A stretch of DNA of 64,000 nt. Source: Paramacrobiotus metropolitanus (lineage: Eukaryota > Tardigrada > Eutardigrada > Parachela > Macrobiotidae). Made by a program: the position numbers and the translations under genes. Numbering within the stretch: position 1 is the first letter of the stretch; each line of letters starts with the position of its first letter. The DNA lies in the NCBI RefSeq assembly GCF_019649055.1, contig NW_026570270.1:62001-126000 (forward strand). The letters run 5' to 3'. Shown here one piece after another: positions 12,324 to 21,537 of this stretch. Below the pieces are notes generated by a model. The model had not been told where the DNA came from. It ran no database searches and was given only the letters and a program-made list of their open reading frames with translations.

Positions 12324-13061
12324 TCATCGCCGGCGCCGGTACGGCCGGAAATTCCCCGGAGGTGGCGGGTAATATGCATATCCAGGATTCCCGCCACCGC
12401 GTGGCGCTTTATAGTAATAAACAATGGGCGGTGGTCCATAACTCTGCGGTAAACTATACCGCGGCTGTGTATAACCACCGGCGTAACCACCGCCGTAACC
12501 GCCACCATACCCTCCATAATTATTGGTCGGACCATTATAATACAGCACTGTCGGTGTGGGTGCGCTGTAGCTATACGACGCCGTTTGCGTCGGTTGCACA
12601 ATCTGCACATTGGCGTTCATCTGGCACAGCGGTCCCTGAATGTTGTTGTTCTGGTTGACATTGTTATTATTGGTCGGGTTGTTGATGACGACGGCCACCG
12701 ACTGCATATTGCCGGCGACCACGTCGGTGATGGTGTTGGTGTTCGTCGTCATGGAGTTAGTGTTGGCGACATTGGAGCAGTAGTTGTTCATGGAGCCGTA
12801 ATTAATGTCCACCGTGGGACCGGTGCTGGTTTCATATGACGTACTACTGTACGATGGATAACTGTATGATCCATAACCGTACGATGGATACCCGTAACCA
12901 TAACCATAGCCGTACGGTGCGTATCCGTAACCGTACTGGCAGCGGACAGCAGGGAAGAAACAGCAATACCAAAAAAGGATTCGAAGGAGAATGCATCGAC
13001 CATGTTTTGGGATGATGTTGCTATTAAGGTCACGAAAGCGCCAGGAAAAATTGCGCGGCAT
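12324..13061 (-). CDS. secreted Asn/Tyr/Gly-rich protein, family copy 4
   Basis: Most diverged copy, about 245 residues. An N-terminal basic stretch precedes a hydrophobic segment (ILLRILFWYCCFFPAVRC) that may act as signal peptide; no other Met is available, so the start is less certain than in the other copies. A Tyr/Gly repeat region (YGYGYAPYGYGYGYGYPSYG) follows, then the core DINYGSMNNYC to IQGPLC with 50 residues between the Cys, then a Gly/Tyr region (GGYGGGYGGGYAGG) and a basic end (RPYRRRR). Gly-Tyr repeats resemble cuticle and adhesive proteins, but that is an analogy from composition only. Confidence 0.68.
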   Translation of the reverse strand: MPRNFSWRFRDLNSNIIPKHGRCILLRILFWYCCFFPAVRCQYGYGYAPYGYGYGYGYPSYGYGSYSYPSYSSTSYETSTGPTVDINYGSMNNYCSNVANTNSMTTNTNTITDVVAGNMQSVAVVINNPTNNNNVNQNNNIQGPLCQMNANVQIVQPTQTASYSYSAPTPTVLYYNGPTNNYGGYGGGYGGGYAGGYTQPRYSLPQSYGPPPIVYYYKAPRGGGNPGYAYYPPPPGNFRPYRRRR

Positions 13062-14313
13062 TTTTTGTCTTTAAGGTCATGGAATCCCTTCCACGAGCTT
13101 ACAAATGGCTATTAGATTTGTTCCATTGAAATATATGTACTAAAGTATATGTTTTAGTAATAAATATTCAGAGACTAATTCACTAAACAACTGGAATATG
13201 GTAAACAATAGTTTTCACTGAAAAACCAAAATCATTCATAGTTACTACATTATTTACTCGTTATTTCGGGTGTGCGGTTCATTTCTTTGGTTTCAACTTG
13301 GATTTATTTTGCGCTGCGGGACAGAATTTACAGGAGTTATGCAGCCTTGCATCATATCCCGTTCTGTATGGTATAAGAAATAACAGCTGATTGCTGATAT
13401 TACTCTAAATTAAGCGTGATACAATACTATTCGATTGGCGTTTAGTACTATGCTGCAAATTTTAGGCTCACTCGTGAAGGTCTGCACACGAACAACAAGA
13501 AGCGTTTCCGTTGACATTGGACGGTCGGACAACCAGTGATCTACATCGCTGAACGAACATACTCTGTAGTACTGTACATAGTCAAACTCACTACGATTGC
13601 AGCTAAATGCTAATGCTTTTCATAACAACATATTTATTAGTCCCCGGCATCAGTCATATCAGTTCTTTACATTAATTATCTTCTGATGACTTCTACTGCT
13701 AATTGTGGTTGCCTTTTGCGCAGTTACTAGTAATTTTACATTCACTTTGCTTTGCACAAATACGAGTACCATATTTTGTTTAGTAAATTTGTCTCGTTTA
13801 TCTGTAATCTGTAGATGTCTAAACTACCCAAAGTCATACATGGAAAGTGCGAGTCTTGGTAAACACAAACTTCAGAAATGAGCAAAACGTGCTGCAAATC
13901 AAAATCAGTACACACTCTGCATCAGTTAGTACGATCATGATACCGGTATTGATGATAGATACCAGCATGTGATGATGATACCATGCGATATAGAGTGATA
14001 CTGATCTTGTTGTTCTGTGGCTTTGTGCCTTGTGCATGACGTAGCTTTGTGCCCATATTAGCCTACAGCAATTCTGTGACGTGTTGCTTCTCCAGCGTAC
14101 GTATTACTGGTGTTTAACGAGTTGTGGTGACTTGACTAGCCTAGCATAATTGATATTCTTCAACGGATAAGGATATAATATGAGAGTGCCCGTTTACTGG
14201 CTTGGCTACTCGAAAATAAATAAATCAATCAATCAGACCAGCACATGATAGATGCATGAGAAAAAACAAAATAAAAGATAAAAAACCGCTGAACGTCCAC
14301 AGCTTTGTTACGG
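13062..14313. other. intergenic, no gene seen
   Basis: Spacer between Asn-rich copy 4 and the 3' end of the interrupted dioxygenase-like gene. No supportable gene or RNA. A degenerate GATGAT/GATACC-rich patch lies near 13935-14005. Confidence 0.45.
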
Positions 14314-14565
14314 CTACAAAATGCGCTTATCAGGAAAACCGATTCTGGCAACCAAGCAGATAGTAATCCACAAGTACTCGTACTCCATAAGGTTGCCTTC
14401 ATTCTCATATTGTACACCTGCGCCGAACGAGGTCCGCATGCTGTTGTATTCGTCGAATTCAGTAATCCAGTGAACGTCGACAATGGGAATATCACTAAAT
14501 ATATATTTTCTATCTTCATATGTATATCTCAGTGCCACAGGAAGCTCCGATGGGCCATTGGGGAG
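14314..14565 (-). pseudogene. 3' part of a 2OG-Fe(II) dioxygenase-like gene, cut off by the Polinton
   Basis: Minus-strand tail of the gene whose 5' part lies at 30852-32353. It starts at the target duplication (14560-14565) and reads GPSEL, then IPIVDV.WIT and LVARIG.P.KR before a stop at 14314-14316. The same sequence of motifs ends the uninterrupted paralogue at 34458, where GPSEL directly follows the point at which the 5' part is broken. Order and strand therefore fit one gene split by an insertion rather than an unrelated fragment. No promoter or start of its own is seen. Confidence 0.8.
14560..14565. repeat. left target-site duplication GGGGAG of the Polinton
   Basis: Six bases GGGGAG directly outside the left inverted end; the identical six bases occur directly outside the right end at 30852-30857. 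Maverick/Polinton integration is known to give 6-bp duplications. Confidence 0.88.
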
Positions 14566-14693
14566 AGAAGAAAAGAAGCGTTGAAATGGTCACCAAACAA
14601 ACAACTGATGGCCAAACAAACAATAAACATCTTGTTTACAAACATACTGCATACGACGTGCATTTAACACAAACAATTCGGCGTCACAACACC
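14566..14693. repeat. left terminal inverted repeat of the Polinton
   Basis: The first 29 bases match the reverse complement of the right end exactly (through GGTCACC). Similarity continues with indels: ACAAACA, then TAACATCTTGTTTA-like and an ATTCGGCGT block near 14677. The inner limit is uncertain. Confidence 0.82.
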
Positions 14694-15021
14694 ACCTTAT
14701 GTTATTGATTTACGATACATCGTCCAACCCGGTGTACCCCATTTGTTTGTTTAAATTTTCCCCACCCATTTCACCCCTTTCTTTGATTAAATTTTCCCCT
14801 CCCTTTTTCTCCCCTTTTTTGTTTTTGCCAACATAACATGCATCATTTTTTTGAGTTTATCACTTTTTTTTGTTTTTTTGTTGCTTTAAAGTAACAAGTG
14901 AAACAGTTGTTTATCATTTTCCAAAAGTAGCCGTAGCACTGCAATACTGCAATCGGTATTTTTGACGATTTGTGATTTTTTGGTTTTTTGTTTTTTCACG
15001 AATAATAGGTGAAACTTTACA

Positions 15022-15867
15022 CTAACACAAAAAAACTCGGATTTTTTGAATCACCACAGTTCTGCAAACAGGACACTGTATCAATCTATCTGAACAGTTA
15101 TTGCAGCAGGCCAGATGATTACATGGGCGGAATACAACTTGGACTTCATTGTCTAAGCAGACCTTACATTGCACTTTCTCCAGGGGGTTATTTTCTCTTT
15201 TCCTAGCCGCATACGCTTGAGATACCTTGTCACAGATCTGCGCTGATTCCTTTGCTTGCTTGGTCTGAACGTCGTAGACATACTGTTCTCCTTTTTGTGC
15301 TATGACAAATGGACATATGGGCGACGCTCTGGCGTGCTCTTCCCATGCTCCATCGGTGGGAACCCATCTTTCAAGCTCTCGTCCGCAGTGAAAGCACTGG
15401 ACGCAATCACCGTTCCCGTTATAAAACCAACCGGCTTGGGCCATGACCCTGGGATGCTGAGCTTTTGATTCAGGCCACTCGGCAAATGTAGAAAAACGAG
15501 CCTTGTAATCCATCATGTCTGGAAAGCGCACAGCGTAGCTATAGGTCCCCGGAATAGCAACTGGCGCTGACGCCCACACCTCCACGACGTCTTCTCCTTC
15601 CGCAGTAATGGGTTCAGGTGTTCTCTTTGACATTGGACAGTTTGGAAACAGTAATTGATGATGCCGCCTTGGGCTTCGGATTTTACCCCATCCGGACATA
15701 ATACCGTCACAATATGCGCACTGAACTTCATCCCCGGTTCCACGATAAAACATTCCGGCTAAGGCCAAGTACGTCGGTGGAAGTAAACTATTGTCCCAAT
15801 TGGTGTGTTTAAACGTAGCCAGACGATGGATCACATTACGCATGTCCATTTTGCTGTTTAATGACAA
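15022..15867 (-). CDS. inhibitor of apoptosis protein, 2 BIR + RING (viral IAP type)
   Basis: Anti-apoptotic E3 ligase of the IAP family, 281 residues. BIR1: zinc ligands C50, C53, H70, C77. BIR2: C158, C161, H178, C185. C-terminal RING: C234, C237, C249, H251, C254, C257, C265, C268, ending KIRVFLC. Two BIRs plus a terminal RING at about 270 residues is the layout of baculovirus IAP3-type proteins; cellular IAPs often have more domains. The start may be the Met at 15867 or the Met at 15849. It lies about 460 bp inside the left end of the Polinton and is transcribed away from the capsid cluster. It is a single exon with no frame break, unlike most of the element's other genes. IAPs block caspases, so the likely role in an active element is to keep the host cell alive; that is inference. 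Confidence 0.92.
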   Translation of the reverse strand: MSLNSKMDMRNVIHRLATFKHTNWDNSLLPPTYLALAGMFYRGTGDEVQCAYCDGIMSGWGKIRSPRRHHQLLFPNCPMSKRTPEPITAEGEDVVEVWASAPVAIPGTYSYAVRFPDMMDYKARFSTFAEWPESKAQHPRVMAQAGWFYNGNGDCVQCFHCGRELERWVPTDGAWEEHARASPICPFVIAQKGEQYVYDVQTKQAKESAQICDKVSQAYAARKRENNPLEKVQCKVCLDNEVQVVFRPCNHLACCNNCSDRLIQCPVCRTVVIQKIRVFLC

Positions 15868-15929
15868 AAAACTGAATCAATAAAAGCCTGTTTCTAAAAC
15901 CGAAATCTAAATTTTGCTTGACCATCGTA

Positions 15930-15946
15930 GTTTATATATAATACCA
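15930..15946 (-). promoter_or_regulatory. TATA-like box for the IAP gene
   Basis: On the minus strand a TATATATAAAC run lies about 70-80 bp upstream of the IAP start. Position and sequence fit a core promoter; this is not tested. Confidence 0.4.
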
Positions 15947-15966
15947 ATAAGGACGAAGCTTCCCAA

Positions 15967-16090
15967 GTCTCCGCCTTTACACCTTCTAACAAGGCTTGCA
16001 GGGGAAAAAAGGCGGAGCAAAATTATCGATTTTTCAGCCAATCGCTACAGTCTTGTGTTGGGAAAAGTTTGACCAATGGAAACCATTGCT
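15967..16090. promoter_or_regulatory. repeated GGCGGAG boxes in the divergent promoter region
   Basis: CTCCGCC at about 15968, then AAAAGGCGGAG at about 16008-16017 and again at about 16080-16088, lie between the two divergent transcription units. The same word recurs as CTCCGCCTTTTT near 24136, just past the rightward gene cluster. They could be binding sites of a shared factor; that role is a guess. Confidence 0.35.
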
Positions 16091-16169
16091 TTCCATAAAA
16101 AGGCGGAGTTTTGGAGGGATTTTATGCGAATCAAAATCCAACACTTTGCAGTCGCTGTAGTCGTGAGGA

Positions 16170-16206
16170 TATAAAAGGCTAGCGGGTAAACCTTGAATTG
16201 TCAGTT
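16170..16206 (+). promoter_or_regulatory. TATA box plus initiator for the rightward cluster
   Basis: TATAAAAGG at 16170-16178 and TCAGTT at 16201-16206, about 31 bp apart, match the arthropod TATA-Inr layout. The next ATG in frame with an ORF is at 16266. Confidence 0.5.
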
Positions 16207-16265
16207 GCTTTTCAGTTCCGTAAGAAAAATTGTTTGCTACTTGTTAGTCGCTTTTGCAATCAAAA

Positions 16266-16666
16266 ATGGATTTTGCACGCACTTTGGAGATTTTGGGAGA
16301 GCTGAACGGATACATCATCTATAAGGTCAACAATGTGGTAAGTATGTTTTGGAACACGAAAAAGGTCAGTCTTGTTCTAGCTTTTGATCAGGAAACAGAC
16401 GGTTACAAAGATCATGAAGAGGCGTTCCGGAAAGGAGTGCGTCTGGGATGTAGTGAAATTTCGGACGTCCTGAATAAGTTGAAAGCGGAACTATCCAAGC
16501 AGCGATGGACAAGGCAATCACAAGCAAATCTGCGGAAAAGGTCACTCTTGCCGGACCTGCTTGTATGGATGTACTTCTCAGTATCCATCCTAAATATGGG
16601 CGGATGATCCGCTTTTCACAACCCGGGCGCTCTTTACAGATTCCATACCGAGGATTTTGGATGTAG
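16266..16666 (+). pseudogene. Polinton ORF A, unknown, frame-broken
   Basis: I do not recognise this protein. From the ATG at 16266 (MDFARTLEILGEL) the frame runs to about 16500, where one-base displacement moves the plausible coding signal into the next frame, which stays open to 16666. Coding-like sequence may even continue past that stop to about 16824 in another frame. It is the first gene of the rightward cluster, behind the TATA/Inr pair. No membrane segment or metal-binding cluster is visible. Function unknown. Confidence 0.45.
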
Positions 16667-16897
16667 CTCGCATTGTACAGGACAGCTTCTGGGGTCCTGA
16701 GGAGTGTCCATGGATACGTAGGCTAACAGCATTTGACTTGTGTAACATAATGCACTATTTCGATTTACTATGTTTTTGGTCTTTTACTAATGACAATCTA
16801 CAGCTTTGTCTGGGATACTTTTAGGTAGCAAAAGAAAATTAAATAGGATAAAAAAAAGGGCTAATGCCTCTATTCGCGACAGACTGAGTAAGAAACG

Positions 16898-16906
16898 TAT
16901 ATAAAG
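16898..16906 (+). promoter_or_regulatory. TATA-like box upstream of the TBP-like gene
   Basis: TATATAAAG lies 39-47 bp upstream of the ATG at 16945. Spacing is short but compatible with a core promoter. Confidence 0.35.
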
Positions 16907-16944
16907 AATTCGTGCTCATTCTGTCGCGATTAGTGTGTTCAGCC

Positions 16945-17471
16945 ATGGAGATACACAACGTTATTTTGTCCGTCAGGTTTGACAGAAGGATCGACTTGGA
17001 CGCGATAACCCGTGTTTTCGGGAACGATGCTACTAAGATGAAAAACTTTAACGCCGTTAACCTTCGCTTGAATGGTAACACATTCTGTCAACTGTTTGCG
17101 AACGGCAAGGCCATCATAAACGGCGGTAAGTCAGTTGATGAAGCGGAGCAACTGCTGCTCTTTATAAGCTGATGTTACTTCTGCATGATTTTACTTTGGA
17201 GATTAAGGTACGTAGTATAGCAAATATCGTAAGCACTTACCGTCATAGTACAAAAGTCAATCTTGCCAATTTATACAATAAAAGCAGAACAATACCGGAA
17301 GTAAGTAAGGCATTTTTTGAGCCTGAACTATTTCCAGCAGTTCAGATTAAATTTAAGTATTTAGGAGCCACAGTTAACGTGTTTCATACGGGTAACTGCG
17401 TTCTTTTAGGATGTACATCCGTTGTACAAGTGCAGGCAGTTGCAGAAGCGATAAAAACCTCCTGCAGTTAA
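16945..17471 (+). pseudogene. TATA-box-binding-protein-like (TBP fold) protein, one frame break
   Basis: Two halves resemble the two repeats of the TBP saddle. First half (16945-17172): NVILSVRFDRRIDLD, then FNAVNLRLN, and NGKAIINGGKS, which line up with the strand-helix start, the strand before it and the GK..CTGAKS turn of TBP. Second half (about 17172-17471): IANIVSTY, then FFEPELFPAVQIKF, matching the hallmark YEPELFPG of the TBP second repeat, and TGNCVLLGCTS, matching the second GK.VLTGAK turn. A one-base frame change near 17172 separates the halves, at about the inter-repeat linker. TBP normally nucleates RNA polymerase initiation at TATA boxes; here it could serve the element's own TATA promoters. 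That it lies among virus-like genes rather than host exons is clear from its neighbours. Total length about 175 residues, like a TBP core. Confidence 0.72.
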
Positions 17472-17595
17472 TTAACCAAAACTCCCAGTAATCGTAAAAT
17501 TTTAGACTTTTCAACGGAAAATTTTCGGAATTTTTGCGGATTTTACAGGTGTGCTGAACTAACGGCTTAAGGTCGAATTATCTGAGGTTTTAGAA

Positions 17596-18218
17596 ATGGA
17601 AAAATCACTTTTGATTTTCGTTTTAAAACTCCTTGCACAATTTACATTTCAGGACCAACAATGTCTGGGAAATCAACGTTTACGTTGCAACTCTTGAAAA
17701 ACGTTTCACAAGTTTCACTCCCGTCCCTACTCGTATTGTTTACGCGTACGGTACGTGGCAAGAAACCTTTTCAACTTTTGACGAATCTATTGAACTTGTA
17801 CAAGGCATTGATTCCATTATTAATGACGAAAGCTTTTTCAGAAAAGGTGATACAACGCTGCTAATTTTGGATGATTTAATGGAGGAAATAGCATCTGCTA
17901 CTAAGGCATCCGCGTTATTTACCCGTGATGTTCACCACAAAACGTTTCTGTTGTTTTCATCTCACAAAACCTTTTCAAGCAAGGAAAGAACATGCGTGAT
18001 ATTTCTCTCAACTCACAATATATGGTCGTATTTAAATCTGTTCGCGACACACAGCAAATAAAAACGCTAGCGCATCAGCTGGGCATGCCACACTTGCCAG
18101 AAGCTTATAAAAGGCTATAAAGGAACCGTTTGGATACTTATTAATTAACTTACGTCCGAAACCCCCGACAAGGCCCGCTTACAATCGAATATTTTTGGCT
18201 ACCGAAGAATCTATGTAG
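17596..18218 (+). pseudogene. FtsK/HerA (A32-type) genome-packaging ATPase, frame-broken
   Basis: Packaging ATPase of Polintons and related viruses, which drives DNA into the capsid. Walker A GPTMSGKSTF lies at about 17652, Walker B LLILDDLMEE at about 17860-17885, and a Gln-sensor-like SQNLF segment at about 17960 in a shifted frame. The C-terminal conserved Tyr/Leu/Asn region continues to a stop at 18216-18218. At least three one-base frame changes (near 17630, 17935 and 18110), each in or near an A or T run, break the reading frame. Expected full length is about 205 residues, the usual size. The ATG at 17596 is the likely start. Order just upstream of the basic core-type gene is compatible with other Polintons. 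Confidence 0.75.
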
Positions 18219-18222
18219 AAAA

Positions 18223-19041
18223 ATGAAGCCAGAAGAAATTCTCAAGCTAATCGACGCTCTACGTTTGATGACACCCAGACAGCAGAGAGCGTTTTTTCAA
18301 TTTTCTACTACTAAACAGGTCGCTGCAATTGAAGAAGCCTGCTTGAACCTTATTAAGCAACCAAAGGGGTTAAGTAAAACACATTTAGCGAAAGCACGTG
18401 CTCATGTTGGAAAAATAAAGCGACTAGCTGATCGGAATTTAACGCGTGAAAAAAGAAAAAAGCTTTTACAGCAAAAGGTGGATTTTAGGAGTTCTTCTAC
18501 CAGTTTTGGGAACTCTTTTAACATCGTTCCTAACAAAATGAAGACTTACGTGTTAGTACCGGAATCAGAATTCGTAAGTGGCAAAAATAGGTCAGGTCCA
18601 ACATCTACTTGGAAAAGGGCCCAAGAAATTAGCGATAACATGAATCAGCAGCTAATGGTGCGAGCCGCCTTGGAGAACCAACGTCCGGTTACGCGCCTGC
18701 CGGTTAGCGAGACACCAAACTATACCATAGAAAGCAATACCTTGCCATCGGAACTTTTGCATAAGCCAGCAACCGTGTCAAAATACGTTGAGGCAAAGCC
18801 GCTAATGCAAGATGCATTTTTTCAAACCGGACCTTTGCTTGAGAGCCGTGGTATCCAGGTTAGTACAGCAACAAATGACCAGCAAATTCAAGCAAATTCG
18901 TCACCCCAAATTGAGTACGTACAGTCCGAGCCGTTGGTGCATTACGTACAAGTGCCCGCGGACCCAATCGTGCACTATGTTCCTACAACCGTGCCGAGCG
19001 AACCTGTTGTCCACTATGTTCCAACCCTTCGAAAACTTTAG
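18223..19041 (+). CDS. Polinton basic core-type protein with C-terminal VHYV repeats
   Basis: Intact frame of 272 residues starting just after the ATPase stop. The first 90 residues (ILKLIDALRLMTPRQQRAFF, then a Lys/Arg-rich KIKRLADRN and KRKKLLQQK) resemble a small basic protein often found in Polintons and adintoviruses, thought to be a virion core or minor capsid component; that match is from memory of the family's look, not a search. The last 40 residues carry three copies of a VHYV-centred repeat in a Pro-rich context. Overlapping out-of-frame coding signal just after the stop (to about 19111) suggests the original protein may have continued into the Pro-rich ORFs downstream. Confidence 0.6.
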   Translation: MKPEEILKLIDALRLMTPRQQRAFFQFSTTKQVAAIEEACLNLIKQPKGLSKTHLAKARAHVGKIKRLADRNLTREKRKKLLQQKVDFRSSSTSFGNSFNIVPNKMKTYVLVPESEFVSGKNRSGPTSTWKRAQEISDNMNQQLMVRAALENQRPVTRLPVSETPNYTIESNTLPSELLHKPATVSKYVEAKPLMQDAFFQTGPLLESRGIQVSTATNDQQIQANSSPQIEYVQSEPLVHYVQVPADPIVHYVPTTVPSEPVVHYVPTLRKL

Positions 19042-19115
19042 TCAAACACGTATACAAATCCCCAAAAGTCCACCAATAACTAAAAGCGTGGTGTTCCAAA
19101 ACTTCCCGTAACACC

Positions 19116-19744
19116 ATGCCGAAGAAGAACCAGGCGCCAACTATAGAGTTTGCACCGACACCACCAAGCATACAAGATGCACCGCAAGAACCACCAATTG
19201 TTGAGTTTCCTCCTGACGGAGTTCTGGATTACGAACCCCATGAAAATCCAGCACTGCCGTCAAATATAAATGCAAAGGCACTTAATTATCAACCAAATAA
19301 AGTCTCACTGCGACGAAGTACACGTAAAATTCAGCGTTACCGTATGCTGGTACGCGACTAGCCATCGAGGGACCTTCCACCAGCTTACAGGTTTTAGGTA
19401 AGGCGTTGGCTCCAATTAAAACCGCGGTGCGTCGTAAGACTCGCGATAAAACTGCTCTGTTGCCGACGTCTACGCAACTGTCTGTTGAAAATGCCTTAAC
19501 TGTTCCGGGGCTAACGGGCCCGTCGGCACCCATGCCAATTGAAGCAGCGCATAGAAAAGCTATAACATACAACCCACAGCCTGCGAAAACAAAAAATAAT
19601 GTTCAGTTAAGTAGCAAAAAGGATGAAGAACAAGAAACCAACACATATAGGCGGAGAATCGCTAGAGCCCCAACGAAGTTCTACGGGCCACCACGTAAAA
19701 AACAGCGTACAACACAAACTGGAGGGTGGTTAAACTTTGCTTAA
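19116..19744 (+). pseudogene. Pro-rich, basic Polinton protein, frame-broken
   Basis: Two open frames, 19116-19361 and about 19380-19744, in different phases. The first is Pro/Glu-rich (FAPTPPS, PPIVEFPPD) and ends with basic SLRRSTRKIQRYR; the second continues with AVRRKTRDK and ends PPRKKQRTT and GGWLNF. It could be one protein, or the C-terminal part of the gene that starts at 18223. Basic clusters look like nuclear-localisation or DNA-binding stretches. No catalytic motif. The stop (TAA at about 19742) is followed within 2 bases by the integrase start. Confidence 0.45.
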
Positions 19745-19745
19745 A

Positions 19746-20798
19746 ATGGTAACACTAGATGAAATTTACCTGGATGCCGGGAACCCCGGTAGCCTTGGAG
19801 GAGTTGAGCGTCTGTTTAAAGAAGCTCAAAAACATAATTATACACGTCAGCAAGTTGAACAATACTTACAGTCTAAGGACGCGTATACACAACATAAAGC
19901 ATACCGCTCAAAGTTTAAACGAAGAAAAATTATATCAGTAAATGTAGGAGACCAACACCAAATTGACTTGATGGATATGCAAAAGTTTCGTAAAGAAAAC
20001 GATGGTTTTAATTACGTGCTGACGTGTGTTGATTGTTTCTCCAGATATGGTTGGGCGGAGCCAGTGAAGTCAAAAAAGCCGCCAGAAATTGCTGCAGCGC
20101 TCAGCACAATTTACAAACAATGCAGTCCGCCACTGCGCTGTCAAAGTGATAACGGTAAAGAATTTGTTGGAAGAGAAATGCGTGCATTTTTTAAAGAATG
20201 TAATGTAACCTTTTTTACTACTCGAAATGATGATGTAAAATGCGCAATGGTAGAACGACTCAACCGTACCATTAAAACCGTATGTACGTATACATGACTG
20301 AAAAAAACACATATCGATACATAGACGTTTTGCCACAGATAATGCAAGGGTATAATAGCACTGTGCATTCTTCAACCGGTTATGCTCCAGAAAACGTTGG
20401 AGTAAACGAGAGCAACTCTATCCTTGAACGTATGCTCAGCGAACAAAAGAAATCAAAGGGCCCGCATTTACAGCTGGCGACCATGTGCGAATTGCCAAAA
20501 GAAAAACACGTTCGAAAAAGGTTACGAAACAAATTACACGGAAGAAATTTTAAAGTAGTCAGAGTTTTAAAACATAAAAGCCATTTTTGTATGCTATCGA
20601 AGACCTAGCTGGTGAAGCAATCGACGGACACTTCTATGCTTCCGAACTGTCAAAATTTGTAATGACTGAGAGGCCATACCATCGCATTTCTAGGATATTA
20701 AGGAGCGCACACACAAGGGTAAAAAACAATATCTGGTACGTTGGTATGGCTACGGCCCCGCGTATGACTCTTGGGAAAACGCAAACGAATTAAAATGA
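19746..20798 (+). pseudogene. Polinton integrase (rve fold, DDE) with chromodomain remnant, frame-broken
   Basis: Retrovirus-like integrase that inserts the element. N-terminal segment YLDAGNPGSLGGVERL is typical of Polinton integrases. The catalytic core has the first Asp in HQIDLMDM, the second in SDNGKEFVG and the Glu in MVERLNRT, with the strand LTCVDCFSRYGWAEPV between. Frame changes occur near 20285, near 20590 and near 20735. After the last, the next frame shows a chromodomain-type aromatic motif (RWYGYG and DSWE) that ends at a TGA overlapping the following ATG. The three catalytic acidic residues are intact in the first, unbroken part (19737-20297). Expected size is about 345 residues. 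Confidence 0.88.
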
Positions 20799-21535
20799 GT
20801 TTTACTTGACACTGCCATCTTCGGCGTCTCGTGATTTGTATCCAAAAAACTGTCCCGGACATTTCACAACTTTATTAGCCAGGGCAGTGGATCTGGACGG
20901 TACCTGGGAAGTTGCGTTATCAGAATTAATACTTCCTCCTATGCAGTTAAAATTTAATAGCGGCTTAGTGGTTGGTATTGCGCGAACTAATTATCCCACT
21001 CGGGAGACTCGTTTTTTAAGTGAAAAGCATATCCGGACGAAAACCGGTTAATACACGCTGTTAATGTGCTTTTGCGTGATGGCGCGACGGATGATGAACC
21101 AGTTTTATATGGTCATATCGTAGTCAGTGGTAACTCCTCTGAACTAAGTATCAGACCAGACACCACCCTGACGTTCCACGGTGCAGAGTATACCCGTGCT
21201 TTAGGTTTGCTGCAAGACTACAGTTATACGGGCAGTGATAGCCCTACTTATGTCCTCCACCCGGGAAACATAATCGCATTGTACACGTCTACTGTGACAT
21301 CATTGAATACGGTCTAGTGGGGGATGCTATGGTTCCTTTGTTGCGCACGATATCAACGCAAGCGAGCTCGTTTGAAGATACGTGCATCCGTTTTGAAAGC
21401 CCTCACTACGTACCTATAGCCCGTCATACGTTCCAAACAGTTGAAATTAAAGTATGCGATGATTTAGGTAATGAAGTGTTTTTCCATCCAGGTACTGCAA
21501 TAATCAAACTACACTTCCGACTGAAAAAACACTAA
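20795..21535 (+). pseudogene. penton-type minor capsid protein, frame-broken
   Basis: Minor capsid (penton, single jelly roll) protein of Polintons. Visible hallmarks: CPGHFTTLLARAVDLDGTWEVALSELILP near the N-terminus, a central STELS-like SSELSIRPD region, and the C-terminal SPHYVPIARHTFQTVEI followed by F.PGTAIIKLHFR. The ATG at 20795 overlaps the integrase stop (ATGA) but is displaced by one base from the coding frame used from 20806 on; further frame changes lie near 21055 and 21315. About 245 residues expected. The gene sits directly before the pVI-like and major capsid genes. Confidence 0.7.
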
Positions 21536-21537
21536 AA

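Noticed and set aside
14305-14667. Plus-strand frame running across the Polinton left end
   Set aside because: It is antisense to the dioxygenase tail and then reads into the inverted end; it has no homology of its own.
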